Below are positions 43,041-56,348 of a stretch of 64,000 bases of DNA, one piece after another. The notes beneath the pieces were generated by a model that worked only from the letters and a program-made list of their open reading frames with translations, made no database searches and was not told where the DNA came from. The DNA lies in NCBI GenBank assembly GCA_016617855.1, contig JAECUM010001154.1:78443-142442 (forward strand), given 5' to 3'. The position numbers and the translations under genes were made by a program. The number at the start of each line of letters is the position of its first letter. Positions within the stretch are counted from its first letter, which is position 1. Source of the stretch: Megalonaias nervosa. Taxonomy: Eukaryota > Mollusca > Bivalvia > Unionida > Unionidae.

Positions 43041-45620
43041 GTGATTGCAGGGTTGGTCAACGCTCTAGTGCACGCAAAGCAAAATCAGAATCGGTATAGC
43101 ACTACGTATAGAAAAATAACCCTGCTCAGTTGCTTAACCGACACAGTGAGCATCACGGTAAGAAATATCCATGTAGACGGTGCATGCATTTCTTTAGCAC
43201 CCAAGAACTGCTCACCAATCATGACTTTTACTGTAATGAGATTAGTGCAATCCGTAGCGGACAATAATGCCGAACCAATTGAAAATATTCTTAAATTCAC
43301 TGCGGTGCAACGAAAGATGAAAGTCCCTTATATCCTCTACGAGTAGTTTGCATGTTCCAACGCAAGTGGTAGAAGCGAACGCGTCTAGCAATGACCAAAC
43401 AGTACAAGTCGCTGACAAGCTACCATGTGGGTCTTGTAACACAGTAGTTAGGTGCGACTGACAAACTGAGCCACAAATATTGTATCGTTGTAAGGATTCA
43501 GCTGAGGTTTTCCTTAAATCGCTCGAGGTTAAAGCGAAATCGATTCGACAGCTGCTCTATTCGTCAACAGTCATAATTATAACTCGTGACAACATTCCGG
43601 AGCAGTACAAAGTTGCTGCACACATCGCATGCAATCTACATTTGAGAATTTATCCCAACAAAACAAAATTAACTGAAGTATTTCATAATTTGCGTGGGTA
43701 TGATGCCACCTAATAACCCAAGTAGCAGCCACGGCATCAAACTCATCGATAAGCCTGATCCGCAGCAACATGCAAAAAAATACATGAGGTTTAGGCTCGG
43801 ACAATTATAGTTCATCAATTCGTTAAAGTTTTTGCTTTCGTACTTTGACAAGTAAGTGAGCAATCTAGCGATGGAAAACTTCGCAATCACTCGACGATGC
43901 TGCCCCTAGGGCTAACGGCCCAAAATATGAACTTGTTGACGAGAAAATGTGTTTATCCATACGAGTACATGAATAACTGGGACAAGTTTGCCGAGACCCA
44001 ATCGCCACCGATCGAAGCGTGTAATTCGTCGTCGTCACGTGTAAGCATCTGAGAAAAATATTACGAGCATGCAAACAAGGTTGTGGTTCATTCAAATACA
44101 AAATATAGGTGACTATCACTATCTGTATCTACGGCCCGATGTGTTATTGTTCACTGATATGTTTCAGAAATCTCGTGACACTGCCATGCACGTGTACAAC
44201 CTCGACTATGCACATTATTTTTCATCACCGGGGATGGGTTCGAATGCGTTGTTGTCAAAAACAAAAATCAAGTTGGAATTTCTCACCATTATTAACCATC
44301 ATCTTTTATTACAAGCTCCTCGTTATGGGATTTTTCCGACGAGTCGCAGATATCCGCGCGAAAACAACCCAAACGTGGACGTGTATAAACCTGCTGTCCC
44401 TAACAGTTACATTATGTATTTCAATTAAAATACCCTTTATGGTTGGGCAATGATCAACGGATTACGGTTCGTTGGTTTCAGTGGATTGAACCAAGATACC
44501 TTGAGATCATAAGACATGCGCAATTACAACATTAACAGTGATCACGGATAATCCTTTGAAATTGATCTACAATATCCTGAACATTTACATGATGTACAGA
44601 AAGATTATCCGCTGGCCCCAGAAGCTTTGTCGGTGCTTGGTATGTGGCTCTCACCGAAACAGTGCTCCATCGGCAATGAATCCGGCCGCAATTATCCTGA
44701 ATGCGACAAGCTAATACCAAGTCTTAGGACCAAACACAATTATGTACTGAAAGTGCCAAACCTCTAGGTGTAACTGCAATTGGATATGAGATTAACCAAG
44801 ATCCATCGAGTGCTTGATTTTCGTCAGCATGCTTGGATGGCACGGTATATTCAAATGAATGTGGATCTGAGAACTATGCCCACGAATGAGTTTTAAAAGC
44901 TCTTTTCAAGCTCATGAATAGTGATGTGTTATGAACAGTCACGGAGAATTTGCGCAAATTTATTCGAGTCTACCTTGTCATTGATAGTGAACAAGATCAA
45001 CTGCGAAGGCTCATCGCTGACTCTGCCTTTGAATCCAGAAAGATTTTTTATGGTGGATTTGTTGTCGTTCACACAAAAAAGTCGAAACTAAAGCTGACAA
45101 AACCAATCTATGTTAGTTCTTCCGTGTTGGACTTGTGGAATCCGCTCATGTACGAGTTCCACTTTAACAAGATGAGCACATCTTACTACGATCGCATCAA
45201 AATGCTGTACAATGACCCTGACTAGTTGCTGACGCATATGACGACTAAAGGTGTGAACGCGGACATGAGACAATCATGTTAGGTAAATAAAATTCATACC
45301 AGTGATTATCAGGAAGAACATCTGTTGTTTAGTAACACCGACTAAGAGGTTGTTTGTAAGTTCAAAGACGAAGCCTCGGGTAAATCAATCGAAGAGTTTG
45401 TGGGACTGCGACCTAATATATATTCTGTCGTGGTTGGACCACCCACCCACCCAGCCACCCCCGAAAATAAAAAGAGGAGAAAAGGTGTTCCACGAGTTAT
45501 TTTAGTTTTTCTCGATGTAAATTGTTTTGATAAAATTAAACGTCACACTTTAAAGGTGCACAAGTCCGGATCATACTTTTTTTATCACACCCAGAACAAA
45601 AGTTGGGTGGGTTAGAATGA
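43041..45620 (+). pseudogene. Degenerate protein-primed family B DNA polymerase, relic C
   Basis: Fragments follow polymerase order on the plus strand. KVAAHIACNLHLRIYP and VFHNLRGYDA (43605-43705) match the region before Exo II. DYHYLYLRPDVLLFTD, Exo III-like, is at about 44110-44160. YFSSPGMG is near 44215 and NSYIMYFN is near 44405. SKLKLTKPIYV is near 45085-45115 and a LFSNTD remnant, degraded from the DTD of motif C, is near 45330. EFVGLRPNIYSVV is at 45392-45430. The frame changes many times, and the catalytic Asp pair of motif C is only partly retained. Confidence 0.75.
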
Positions 45621-48600
45621 TAATGTTGAAAAATGATTAACTTCATCTTCGTTGGCAGACACCAATGGCACGTGACAAATATAGTCAGCACTGTTGTTGA
45701 AGAATTGTTCACATTTCCATTTTCAACATAAGTTGCGGAGCTGAAATCTAGTTCGAAAAACGCAACGTTTATCTGGAATGATACATAATTTTACTTGGTG
45801 TTTGTGTTTAAGATTAGATTTTCTCATTATATATAAGTAATGGATTCTAACCACGGTTACGCTTTTATAGTCATAAACTAAGTAATAGAAATAAGCAAAC
45901 CGAACAAGTTTTGTAAAACTTAACAAGTAATTTAATCATCAATGTTCTAACTGAAAATATGAGAGGAATTTACAGTATTTATGAAGTGAATCCGAAATAA
46001 TCCTCTTAAAGGTCTATGAACGTGAAAAAGAATGAAAAGTTTCGTATAAATTTAAAAACGGAAATGTACTGTTCCATTAGGAATCGTGACATTTTCAAGG
46101 TGGCGTTGTCCAGAACTCCTTTAAATAATTCGCAATAGTTCCTGAATATTATATTTCAAATAGTTGGCACTTTCTATTTCCACTAAACAGTTGAAGCAAA
46201 TGTATTTCCTCTCGAATAATATCTAAGTATAACATAAAACACGTCTCCAGACGTACAACAGGATCAGAAGAAATGAGGATGACTCTAAACTAGGAATGAT
46301 TCTGAATGCTGATCTCTCCTTACTTGTACCTTCTCTTATGGCTATATTTCACAACATGTCCAACATGACGGGTTTTACTACTCACTTTACTTCATAAGTG
46401 GCTATTCGTGTGACCTAGCTGAACCAATGGGAAGTTATTAAGTTTCTATAAACGTCCACATCCCATTAGCCAAGGAGACAAATCGTTATTAAATCTTGTT
46501 ATTAAGATTATTATTACCAATTGTCAACATATAAATAAGCATCTATTTATAAATCCTATATAATTTTCCGCTCTTAACAGACACTAGTCACGTACACAAA
46601 ATCTAACTGAAGATAATCTGTATAAGTTAAGGATATGAATACAAATTACAAATTTTAAATAAATTTATGTGCTTGAGTTACAAAAATATAGATATACATA
46701 ACACCACGATGATGAGGTTGCGGAATTTACCGTCGGGAAGTTAGACCCATTGACACCGAATGCTAACATTTGGAGAACAAAAAACCGCTCAAGCGTTGAA
46801 TGCCCACCAGGTGCGATAACACTCCGAGATTCTTTCTACCATGGCGATGACAGAATTGCCGCTTAAGCTCAATAACGAAAATTTTACACCAACACTGACT
46901 GACTCAATTGAGAAAAAATATCTCGACTGTTATTATAAATAGGCCGAACTTGTTCGGGTAATAGTTACTGGGCAAAGATGATAGTTGGATGTAAAATGTA
47001 ACGGCGCAATACAATCGGTGTGTTTTTTATATGAAAGGGGCATTAAACACCCCACAACGTACAAGTGCCAGAAATATAAATATTCCCCAAGGAGAAGTTT
47101 TATATATTTGTTTGACAAGTTTATCACAATGTAACGTCATTGAATAATTTTTCATCAGTACTAAACTTCAAATTATTTTGGGGGTTCATTTTGAACTAGA
47201 TTAATTCGTAGGACTGTATGAAATGTATTGTAGCAATAATTCATGTTTCCTGTATTTCGATATTAAAGTGGTATTTCAGTAGTAATGTACAAAGGAGATC
47301 TAGTACACATCAATGAAGTTAAATTAGAAAGTAAATATGTCAAGTTTACAGTCAAAAATCATCATGGTTCTTTCATTTTCATGCAGCCTGAAGGAAAGTG
47401 ATACCATCACATGCACATATTGGGGGTATTTTGGAAATATGTAATAAATGATAGAAGGATGAGGCAGTCATTTGATTAAGTAGTGAACAATGTTTTCTTT
47501 GTTTCTTTGTACATGGTCAACACAGCAAATCTCCAACTATTTTAAATTTAATAATTGATTTACTGCGTAAATATATTACCATGCCCTTACTTGCAAGAGA
47601 AGCTTGTTTTTCTCTTACAAAATCAAAGTGACAACATGGCTTTCCTCTTGTTTCACCAATCAATAATTGATGCTGCAAAGTTTATTATTGTATAAGCCAA
47701 TAGCTCTTAGCTGCTGCTTTATTCTTTCTTGTTTACTTTTTATTTCGCTTTGTAATTTATTTTCCTCAATAAAATGTACTTCCGACAACTATACGCTGAT
47801 AACAAAATCAACCTATTTTTAATTGATTTGTACATTTAATAAACACCATTTGTACTTGCATATTCATTTTTTAGATAGTTTCGAATGAGTATTAAGAAGA
47901 TGAGAGAAATTACTCTAACGTTTCTTAAACTCATGAAAAATCGTGGAAATCATTATACAACGGGAAACAAAAGGGTCATAAATTATGTGATTATTTCTAT
48001 TTCAATAGACCTCTCACTGTGGAAGCATATGGTAACTCAATTTTGTTACATAAGTCACTTTATTCAAATTCCACAGCACTTTCAGCAAGATGAGCAATGG
48101 CCTCGACACCTGCTTCGTCATTATTTTAATCAGAAGTCCAACGGCTCTAAACTGATCTTTGATTATACAATTTTGAATATAACGTTTTGTATGCAGCACG
48201 TACGGTTACGCAAAGAATGTATTATGCACGTAAGGATTCGAACATGCAAGCTCGGACGGGCAAAGTAACCGATATGTGTCCCCAATTCTCAAATCCTGGA
48301 TTCAAAAACGATATAAAATTAGTGGGCTGGGATTATTTCCATCACATTTGAGGAACTGCATTCATGTCCGAAAACATTTGTTGCAATAAAGATGTAACCT
48401 ACGTAGAGAAAATAAATTGGTTTTTGATGATCATGAACAAGATATATACAGCTAACAGAGAGTTTCATCCGCTTGTTCGCGGAGAAATATATGTAATCAT
48501 GTGATAAATGAATGTCATATGTCATGCAAAGATTCTTTGAAGTGTTCGATTTCTTAAATACATATTTCTAATTTAAAGTACATAATGTGAGTTTGCTATT

Positions 48601-50100
48601 ACACAAAGATACCTTTATGTATCAAGTATAGACCTTTTGTAGATTTCTGCCTCGGTCAGCAATTGAAAGCAATTTTTCTTTAATTTTCTTCAATTTTCTT
48701 CTTCAAAGTATTTATTCATATAACGATATTATGAATGGCTTGTCGGATTGATTAGTATTTATCAATATAACGATATTATGAATGGCTTGTCGGACTGATT
48801 TACGTTTGTATTTTAATAATTGCCAATTCGCATCTCCATAAAACCTGCAAAAGTACAAGCTAGACAGAAGAACAAACAGAATGACTAACAGCCATGCAAC
48901 TAAACAGAGAAAGAAATAAATCTCAATATAGAAGAAAGAGGTATTTCATATTGGGGCAATTTAATTATTTACATGTTCAGATATACTTTAATTTCAAAGT
49001 GTGAAAACTGTTCTTCTCTGGCTCATTTCAGAATTATAGATAGGAAACAGAGGAGACTGCTGTTCAATGTTGGTATTTTTATGCTACCCAGTTGACCTTG
49101 TCTTACTACGTTATTCCATTTACTAGTCTACCTCATTACTCTAGCAAGCTCTGACGCAAGCAGAAAGATGAAAATCATCTATTTAAAGTTCTTAGTTTAT
49201 TCGGTAAGTTATAGTGCTTTATAAGCATGTTTTAGTTTTATTTATATCGAGTTTAAACCATATTAACTACAAACATTTTCGAGGTAAACCGAGTGCTTCC
49301 TATGAACATACCATTTGGATAAATGTGCGCATAACACTTATATTAATCAATCTCCGAATAAAGGATCCTACAGATAGAAACTGGTACCCCGAGAGATACA
49401 ATATAGAAATCATATTTATTTGGAATACCTTAAATAAATATATATTCAATATTGACATTTCGTGTAGTAGCAACTAGTGGCAATTCAAAATTTAGAAGGT
49501 TAATTACAGAAAACTCTTTTGTACACAAGTGTATTTATACTGAAGCAGGAGTTATCAACAGTTTGTCATTAAGAACACTTCATTTGTTATACACCTATCA
49601 ATTTTGTAGTCAAGTAAAAGCTAGAATGTTATCACCATATCCTAGACGTAGGAAAGCGATACTCACCATTACTGATTTGCTATCACCATGCCTTTCTCCA
49701 GATTTCAGTTTCAATTGAACTATGCCATAATGTATATTTAATTTGCATTGTTTGTTAGTTAGGCATATTTTTTTTAATTTTATGCTACGGATAAGTATAT
49801 TTTGGATTTGACCTTGTCCAATATCATTTTCATTTTCAACCGGACCTGAAATTATTGATTTTCTGTTCTGTAAACAACTAATATATAGCCAATATTTTCT
49901 CTATGAGTATCGGTTTAAAATAAGGATTATTATTAATAGAAGTAAAGGATTATTATTAATAGCAGAAAACATATTTATCTTGATCTAATTCATGGACATT
50001 GTGTTTTCCATGTTCTTGATTATAATTTTAGTTACAGACTTTCTGCTATTGTTTTATCTTGTAAACATTTTGAACCTTCCAGAATGAAATTTTCCATTAA
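45621..50100. other. Unassigned AT-rich DNA
   Basis: No recognised gene. Short ORFs at 47885-48268 and 49214-49718 have no motifs. A coding-like patch near 46740-46870 (reading DPLTPNANIW in one frame) is unexplained. A 47-bp tandem duplication at 48708-48801 is listed separately. Confidence 0.35.
48708..48801. repeat. 47-bp tandem duplication
   Basis: Two copies start at 48708 and 48755 with about three differences; the shared core is ATATAACGATATTATGAATG. Confidence 0.85.
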
Positions 50101-50673
50101 GTAATAGTTTGATTTTTTATGACCTGCGGTCAGATAGAGCACTATATAATCTTTGTTACTGGAAAAATGATTTATTCATACTGTAAGATCTGATCATAAT
50201 CCGTTTTATCATTACGGTGTCCAACTTTTTATTTTGGGAGGAATTTGTTTATTCAAATTATTTAATAAAAGTTATTCTTCTCTTGAAATGCAAAGTGTTC
50301 AAAAATAACATTATTCGAAAAAGAGACTTGGATTTATAGTGAAGTTTCAACTGAAGATATATTATAATATTTTATTATTGTGATTTAAAAACGACTGTTG
50401 GAAAATCACTACGATACAGGCCACCACAGGCACATCCCTACTTGTAGCGCTGAATTTATGTTGCAATAACGGTTGCTCAGAATTTTAATCATTAGGACGT
50501 GTGATCAAGATTCTAAGATTATTTTGGATTTATTTCGTAACACAATGTGTTCTTTTGACTTTGTTCACTTTCTATTCTGACGAAATAAATTATTTGTGAA
50601 ATTTTACAAAACTTGTTGGCTCACACTTTTTTCTATTGCTTACTTTAAGACATTTGAGTCACAATAGAACATT

Positions 50674-50691
50674 TGGCGCCCGTCCATTGGA
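50674..50691 (+). other. Putative primer-binding site of the Gypsy element
   Basis: TGGCGCCCGTCCATTGGA follows a CA-containing end (AGAACA) at 50666-50671. TGGCGCC starts are usual for tRNA-primed LTR elements. It lies about 95 bp before the gag ATG. Confidence 0.5.
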
Positions 50692-50786
50692 TATGAATTT
50701 CTCTAAAATATTTCAGAAAACCTTGGTTTGGGTCAGGTATTATTTCATATTTTATAAATTTTTATTGAAGCCAACAAGCTTTTACA

Positions 50787-51668
50787 ATGTCATCTAAAGT
50801 TGAGAATTTTATTCCAAATCCTACCCAGGAACGGTTAGACTCCTTGAATATGATCTTTCTGAGGCAAAAGCTTCTTTAACGAAGCAAGACATTAAAAATA
50901 GTTGGGTCCACTATTTTGTAAAAAAGAATATTTTGGACAAAAGGGCTTTGGATTTGACTAGAGAGCCTCCATCTGGCTATAACTTGCAAGGTATGAGATT
51001 GAAGTTTAAATACAAGAATTAAATCGACTTAAGAAAGCTTGAGTTCAGAAAGACGAAAGAAAGAAACACATACAATGGCAGTTAAAGAAGGAAGAAAAAC
51101 AAATGCAGTTTCAGAAAGAGGAAAGAGAGAGAAAGAGAGGATAGGCTAATGTAAATAAAGATGCAAGGTGAAAAAAAAATCAGAACGAAATAGAGTGAGA
51201 AAGAGAAAAGGAAGAAATGTTATTTCAATTTAGATTGAGAGAATTAGAACTGGAAAGTAAAATGCACATCCCCAAATTCCACGCAAATACACGTTTTGAT
51301 GTTACTAAAATTATTAGCTTAGTGCCCTCTATAATACATAAAGAAGTAGGTAAATATTTTCCTCATTTTGAAAACAAAATTGCTGAAAAGTTTGAATGGC
51401 CAAGGGAGCATTGGACTCTGTCATTACCAAATGCACGGTTTTGCAAAATTCGGGACATCTATACTTCTTGTCAGTACAGCAAACTGCTGATTATAATCTG
51501 GCTAAGGAATGTATCTTGAAGGGTTATGAGTTGTTACCCAAGGCCTATCTACAAACCTTCAGGAACTATCAAAAAGAAATTGGAAAAACCCATGTCGAAT
51601 TTGCAAGAGAAAAAGAGCACTTATTTGATAGGTGGTGCTTAACAAAGAAAGTTGGTCAAGATTACTAA
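50787..51668 (+). pseudogene. Gag of the Gypsy relic
   Basis: ATG at 50787 opens a short frame with ENFIPNPTQERLDSL and then frame changes. Frames at 51217-51519 and 51396-51668 carry PKFHANTRFDVTKI, KYFPHFENK, EWPREHWTL and THVEFAREKEHLFDRW, a capsid-type Gag region of the SCAN-like sort. A stop at 51666-51668 and further shifts follow, with AARTADEYSFAHKV at 51770-51810. Retrotransposon Gag would form the particle shell. Clearly non-functional. Confidence 0.65.
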
Positions 51669-52169
51669 AATCTCCGACACCTCATATTAGTTGAAGAGTT
51701 CAATAACTGCGTCGATAGTGATTTTAAGACTTACCTTGATGAACACAAGGTCTAAACTTTAGAAAATGCTGCTCGTACAGCTGACGAGTACTCCTTCGCT
51801 CATAAAGTTCCTTTTGACAGTAAGTCTTCTACTCTGCAGTCTCTTGGCAACAAAAAACAAAATATTTCAGTCTAATATGAGCTCTTCCAAGTTTCAATCT
51901 GACAAGATTAATCAAAATTTTTTATTTCTTCCTATGTACACCTATTGCAAGATGAACGGGTGCGTTATATCTTATTGCTGCAAATAGAAAAATAAGCAAC
52001 AGAATCAAGACAGACCTATTCCAAATTCTCTTATTTCTATGAGATCACGGTCACGTATTGAAAGAAAGACATATGTTGAGCCAAGCAAACCCCATCCTGG
52101 TTTTATTATAGAGAATCATGAATTATTCATGTCGAACAGTTCTTTATCACTCATTAGTGATTCTACCAA

Positions 52170-52430
52170 TCGTACACTATTAAAATTTTAAGAGACACAG
52201 GAGCTTCTCAGAATCTTTTATTATCAGGTACTTTACTTTTTTCTGAAAAGTATTCTTCTCATCAGAGTGTTCTTATTCAGCGAAGAGAATGCGGCGTTGT
52301 TAATATTCCTCTCCATTGTGTAAATTTGTCATCAGACTTGGTCTCAGGTACCGTGAAGGTCGGAATATTGTAGTCTTTACTCATCGGGGGTATTTATTTA
52401 TTACTAGGCAATGACATTAATTGAGACGAG
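52170..52430 (+). pseudogene. Aspartic protease of the Gypsy relic
   Basis: The block ILRDTGASQNLLL (about 52178-52215) carries the DTG catalytic triplet, followed by VNIPLHCVNLSSDLVSG and a LLLGND-like flap-end near 52395. Stops interrupt after about 52370. It would process the Gag-Pol precursor. Confidence 0.65.
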
Positions 52431-52879
52431 GTTGTGGTTTATCCACTTGTATCTGACAAACCTTGTTTGAATCAGAAAGCCGATCCTATCAAGAATGAAA
52501 TTCTTGATTTATTCCAAGCTTGTGCAGTTACAAGCGCTATGGCAACGAAACTTCTTGAGACTGATGTTGAGCAATCCATTATTTCCATTAGCTGACACTT
52601 GTATTGGTCAGGCTTTTGATGGTGTCACTTTGGCTAATTGAATTGACCAATCAAAAGGTATTGATCACAGTGAACCGCTTTTGACCGCTCATTATCTTTA
52701 TTCTAATCAGGTTGACGAACGACAATCATTTGACGGCACACAAGAAAAGATCTTGAGATCCCCTGTTTGTTTCAGAGGGCTATTAGGGAAACTGAAGCCA
52801 CCTAAGTACCTGTTTGTTTTTTTGTTAATAATGGGGCCCTTATCAGAAAATGGAGACCACCTGAGATACCTGCTAGTAA

Positions 52880-53760
52880 CGAATGGTCAGTAAGCTATCA
52901 AATTCTAGTTCCAGAGTCGCATAGACAGGCAATTCTTAATCTAGCTCATGAAACTCTTTTTGCTGGCTATTTAGTGATCAATAGGACTTATCACAAGATC
53001 TTGAATCAGTTATATTGGCTGCAAATTAAACGTGATGTTTGCAAATACTGCAGATCTTGTCACCCTTGTCAAATGGTAGGAAAACCCAATCAGAAGATAC
53101 CTAAGGCTCGTCTCCAACCACTTCCTACATAGTCGAACCATTTAGCGGAATAATAATAGATTGTGTCCATCCCTTACTTAAGACCATGTCAGTCAACCAA
53201 TACTTGTTGACCATACTGTGTGTTTTTACAAGATTCCCAGAGACAATTCCTTTAAGGGATATTAAAACTAAAAAAACAGTAAAAGATTTGATAATTTTTT
53301 TTTTTGTTCTCAATTGGACTTCCTAAATCTATCCAATCTGATCAAGGGTCAAATAGTATGTCTGGATTTTTCCAGCAAGTTATGCATGAATTAGGCTTCC
53401 AGCAATTCAAGTCTACTGCCTATCACACTGAATGCCAATGAGCTTTAGAAAGATTTCCTAACACTTTGAAAAATGAAATATGATTCGGTCATATTGTTTT
53501 GATACTGAAAAGATTTGGACGAAGGTGTTCATTTACTGTTGTTTGTTGTTATGAAATCATTTCAAGAATCTTTAGGATTTAGACCCTTTCAGCTTGTTCT
53601 TAGACATACTACCAGTGGGCCATTAAGTTGTTAAGAGAAACTTCTTTCAAATGAACAAACAGAAATTAATCTTCTCGACTATATTTCAAATTTTAAATAT
53701 AAGTTGTCAAAGGGCTGTGAAGTTGGAAGAACTCATCAAGTCATGAGAGAAAATTCAACG
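52880..53760 (+). pseudogene. Integrase of the Gypsy relic
   Basis: The zinc-binding HHCC region (VPESHRQAILNLAHE, CRSCHPCQMVGKPNQ) spans about 52905-53100. The core has IDCV near 53160, then SDQGSN (about 53340) with the second catalytic Asp, and TAYHTE near 53420 where the catalytic Glu region is damaged (ALERF-like remnant near 53445). A C-terminal part with NLLDYISNFKYKL lies at 53670-53710. Many stops and shifts. Confidence 0.7.
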
Positions 53761-55746
53761 GAAAATATTTTTCAGTGATTTAAATTATATCTTTAATACT
53801 CCAGGGAGGCAAACACAAAAATCTAGTTCCTTGTCATGACGTTACATGGACTACATCATAAAACGTCAGTGATCATTGTGATGATGCTTGTTAGTTAGTG
53901 TATAGTTGAGTATTAAAACTTGTAACAAACATGTTACGCTTTTAATCCCATAATATAACACACAATTGAAGATAAGTTTCATAGTGTAGATATATGTCAG
54001 TAAATAAAAGTACACAATACAATGTGATCCCCCTTCCACGATTCTATCACAACCCTCTACCGTAGTATCATTTATTTTCGTCAGGCTCATTTTTTTGTGG
54101 TTTTGTTTTTAAAAAAAAAAAATTGTGGACACTAAAATTCGAGGTTTGGAAACAAAGTTTGCATATTAATAGGTATTTAATTTCGTTGATTAACATTTAC
54201 AAAGCCCAAAATAATGAAAACAAAAAATGAAACTATGTCGATGCAAAAAACGGTCACTTAAGTGCTTAAAACAATACTATCACATGTATCAGCATAAAGC
54301 AAAGACCTAAAAGAAAATCAATATTTACGCCGTGTTTTCGTCCGAGTGAATAACATCAGTGAAAACCGATGCAGCAAACAACGCTAAAAATATATTATCA
54401 CCTCTATGAGCACAAATAAAACACCTGTCAAGATCAATGGCTCACACCGTGGTTTCGTCTCAGTGCTGAACATGAAACGAGCCGACAGCACCAATGTACG
54501 AAAATGCTAACTAAAATGAAAGACAGTGGAATCGCTGCTTTGTTTGCACCAGCCTCATATACAGACCAACTTCAACCACTATAATTGACAATAAATAAAA
54601 AGCACAAAGAAGAATTAAATTCATACTCCCACAACTGGTATGCTAAATAAGTCATACCGGCCATCATAAAAAAAGTTGCTGGCAGCGAGCAGTGCACTGC
54701 GTAAGTGAACCTTGCAACCTCATTAATCAAGGATATTCACGCTGAATGGATACTTCTGGCACTCGAGAATATTAGTAAAAGATCGGGCCTAATTTTTAGT
54801 GGTTTTGAGAAAGCTAGATTTATATAATTCTGCAATTTGGGGATTGTTTACCTGATAAGCATTGGCGTGTACCAAGAGATTTGATTGTCACAATGTTGAT
54901 TTAATGGGTTTGTCCTAAAATCGGTGAAGTGTGATCTTTAATATTCTGCTGTAATTAGTGTATATACACAGTGCTTCGTTAATAATAGAGCTTCAAACAA
55001 TAGTTCTAGTACTTTGTAAGCTTGTTGTTCTTTTGGATTAAAAATGCATGGATAAAATTAATTGCGCTTTCAGGAGGATTCAAAACATTTCGATCTATTT
55101 GAATAAGCATTAAATTTAATTTTCCTATACTAGAATTTGTATTATTCTTTCAAATTATTTTCAGTATCACTAGTGTTTGAATACCTTATGCTTTTGTATC
55201 GTTTCTCTCTATTCTTACCTCAGTGAGACGAAATTACAGCTACTGGAATACTTTATCGCTACGTGTGCATTGGATGCTTTATAATTCTTTAACTCAAAGG
55301 GTAAAAATAAAACAAAAATTGTACAAGCTAATATGATATTACTAGAGTACAGTATTGACGTTGGTATATCAAATACTAGTATCATTGTTAGTTAGGAACG
55401 AAACACAATCAGAAAACGGAGAATTGACGTGAGTCATTACCACATGTTGCTAAGTTTTCGTTCAGGCTTAAGTTCGTGGTTCAGGGAAAGAACTGAAACA
55501 ACGCCAATTTGTCTACAGTATTACATTCTCCTAGCCGACAGACTCACTATATCATAGCATTTATGTATTAAACGCAATTTAATTGAATCTAATTCCTTTA
55601 GATATTCAATCTTCACTACCAGTTTGAAAATTCAACTTAGCACCACCTGAGACAATATTTTTGGAGTTGTCCTTAACTCTTGGGAAGTTCTGATTTTTAA
55701 TGTACACAGTCTGTATCAATACACATAAATTCAAATATATATTTCA

Positions 55747-55752
<6 letters not shown>

Positions 55753-55819
<67 letters not shown>
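55753..55819. repeat. Compound (CT)n(CA)n microsatellite
   Basis: About 18 CT units pass into about 16 CA units, as at 2664-2757. Confidence 0.95.
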
Positions 55820-55824
<5 letters not shown>

Positions 55825-56282
55825 CAGACATAAACGAAATATATCATAGTCTTGACATGTATCAAATCAGATTAAAAATTCACATAAACAAATTACATGT
55901 TAAGCTGTAGTATTCTACAACCTGTAAACCTTGACAATGGTCCACTTTTACCAGAACGAAATTTTTTATTAGACATCGTTATAGTGTAAAACATTGATTC
56001 TGTAACTTGCACACTTATTTTTCTTGCACTTTGGTTTTCTTCGTTTCCTTTTAAATAACATCAAGACCTCCAAATTAGATATTTCGCAATCAGAATGAAA
56101 ATATGAATTGGATTTACAGACTTGTCATTTCCTAGAAAGGCATCACATTTGGAAATTGCAATGTTTGTTATATAATTTCTAATCCATGTAAGAAAGAATT
56201 TCCAAACATTTTCAATAACTGAACATTATAAAATTTGGCACCTTAATAGTCTGCAGCAAGCATCATTTTTCACATTAGGTTT

Positions 56283-56348
56283 ATTATTCTTTATCAAATC
56301 TTTATATACTTTAGATTTATTAATCTTTATCAAATCCTTATATACTTA
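56283..56348. repeat. 36-bp tandem duplication
   Basis: Two near-identical copies share TCTTTATCAAATC and TTATATACTT; period 36. Confidence 0.8.

Larger units (their letters stand above)
41205..45620. mobile_element. Relic C: decayed Polinton-like element (membrane protein and polymerase)
   Basis: A minus-strand membrane-protein fragment (41205-41525), an unassigned minus-strand fragment (42090-42368) and plus-strand polymerase fragments (about 43041-45620) form a layout that mirrors relic B in opposite orientation. Polymerase wording (HYFSSPGMG, FVVVHTKKSKLKLTKPIYV) groups with relic B. No inverted repeats are seen. Confidence 0.6.
50670..53830 (+). mobile_element. Decayed Ty3/Gypsy retrotransposon, gag-PR-INT order (Gmr1-like)
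   Basis: A putative primer-binding site, Gag, aspartic protease and integrase occur in this order on the plus strand. Integrase follows protease after only a short spacer, with no reverse transcriptase between. That order is the Gmr1-type arrangement, in which reverse transcriptase lies downstream of integrase. Here the sequence after the integrase degrades at about 53830, so the reverse transcriptase is missing or unrecognisable. Neither LTR could be delimited, although the 5' LTR probably ends at about 50671. Confidence 0.7.
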
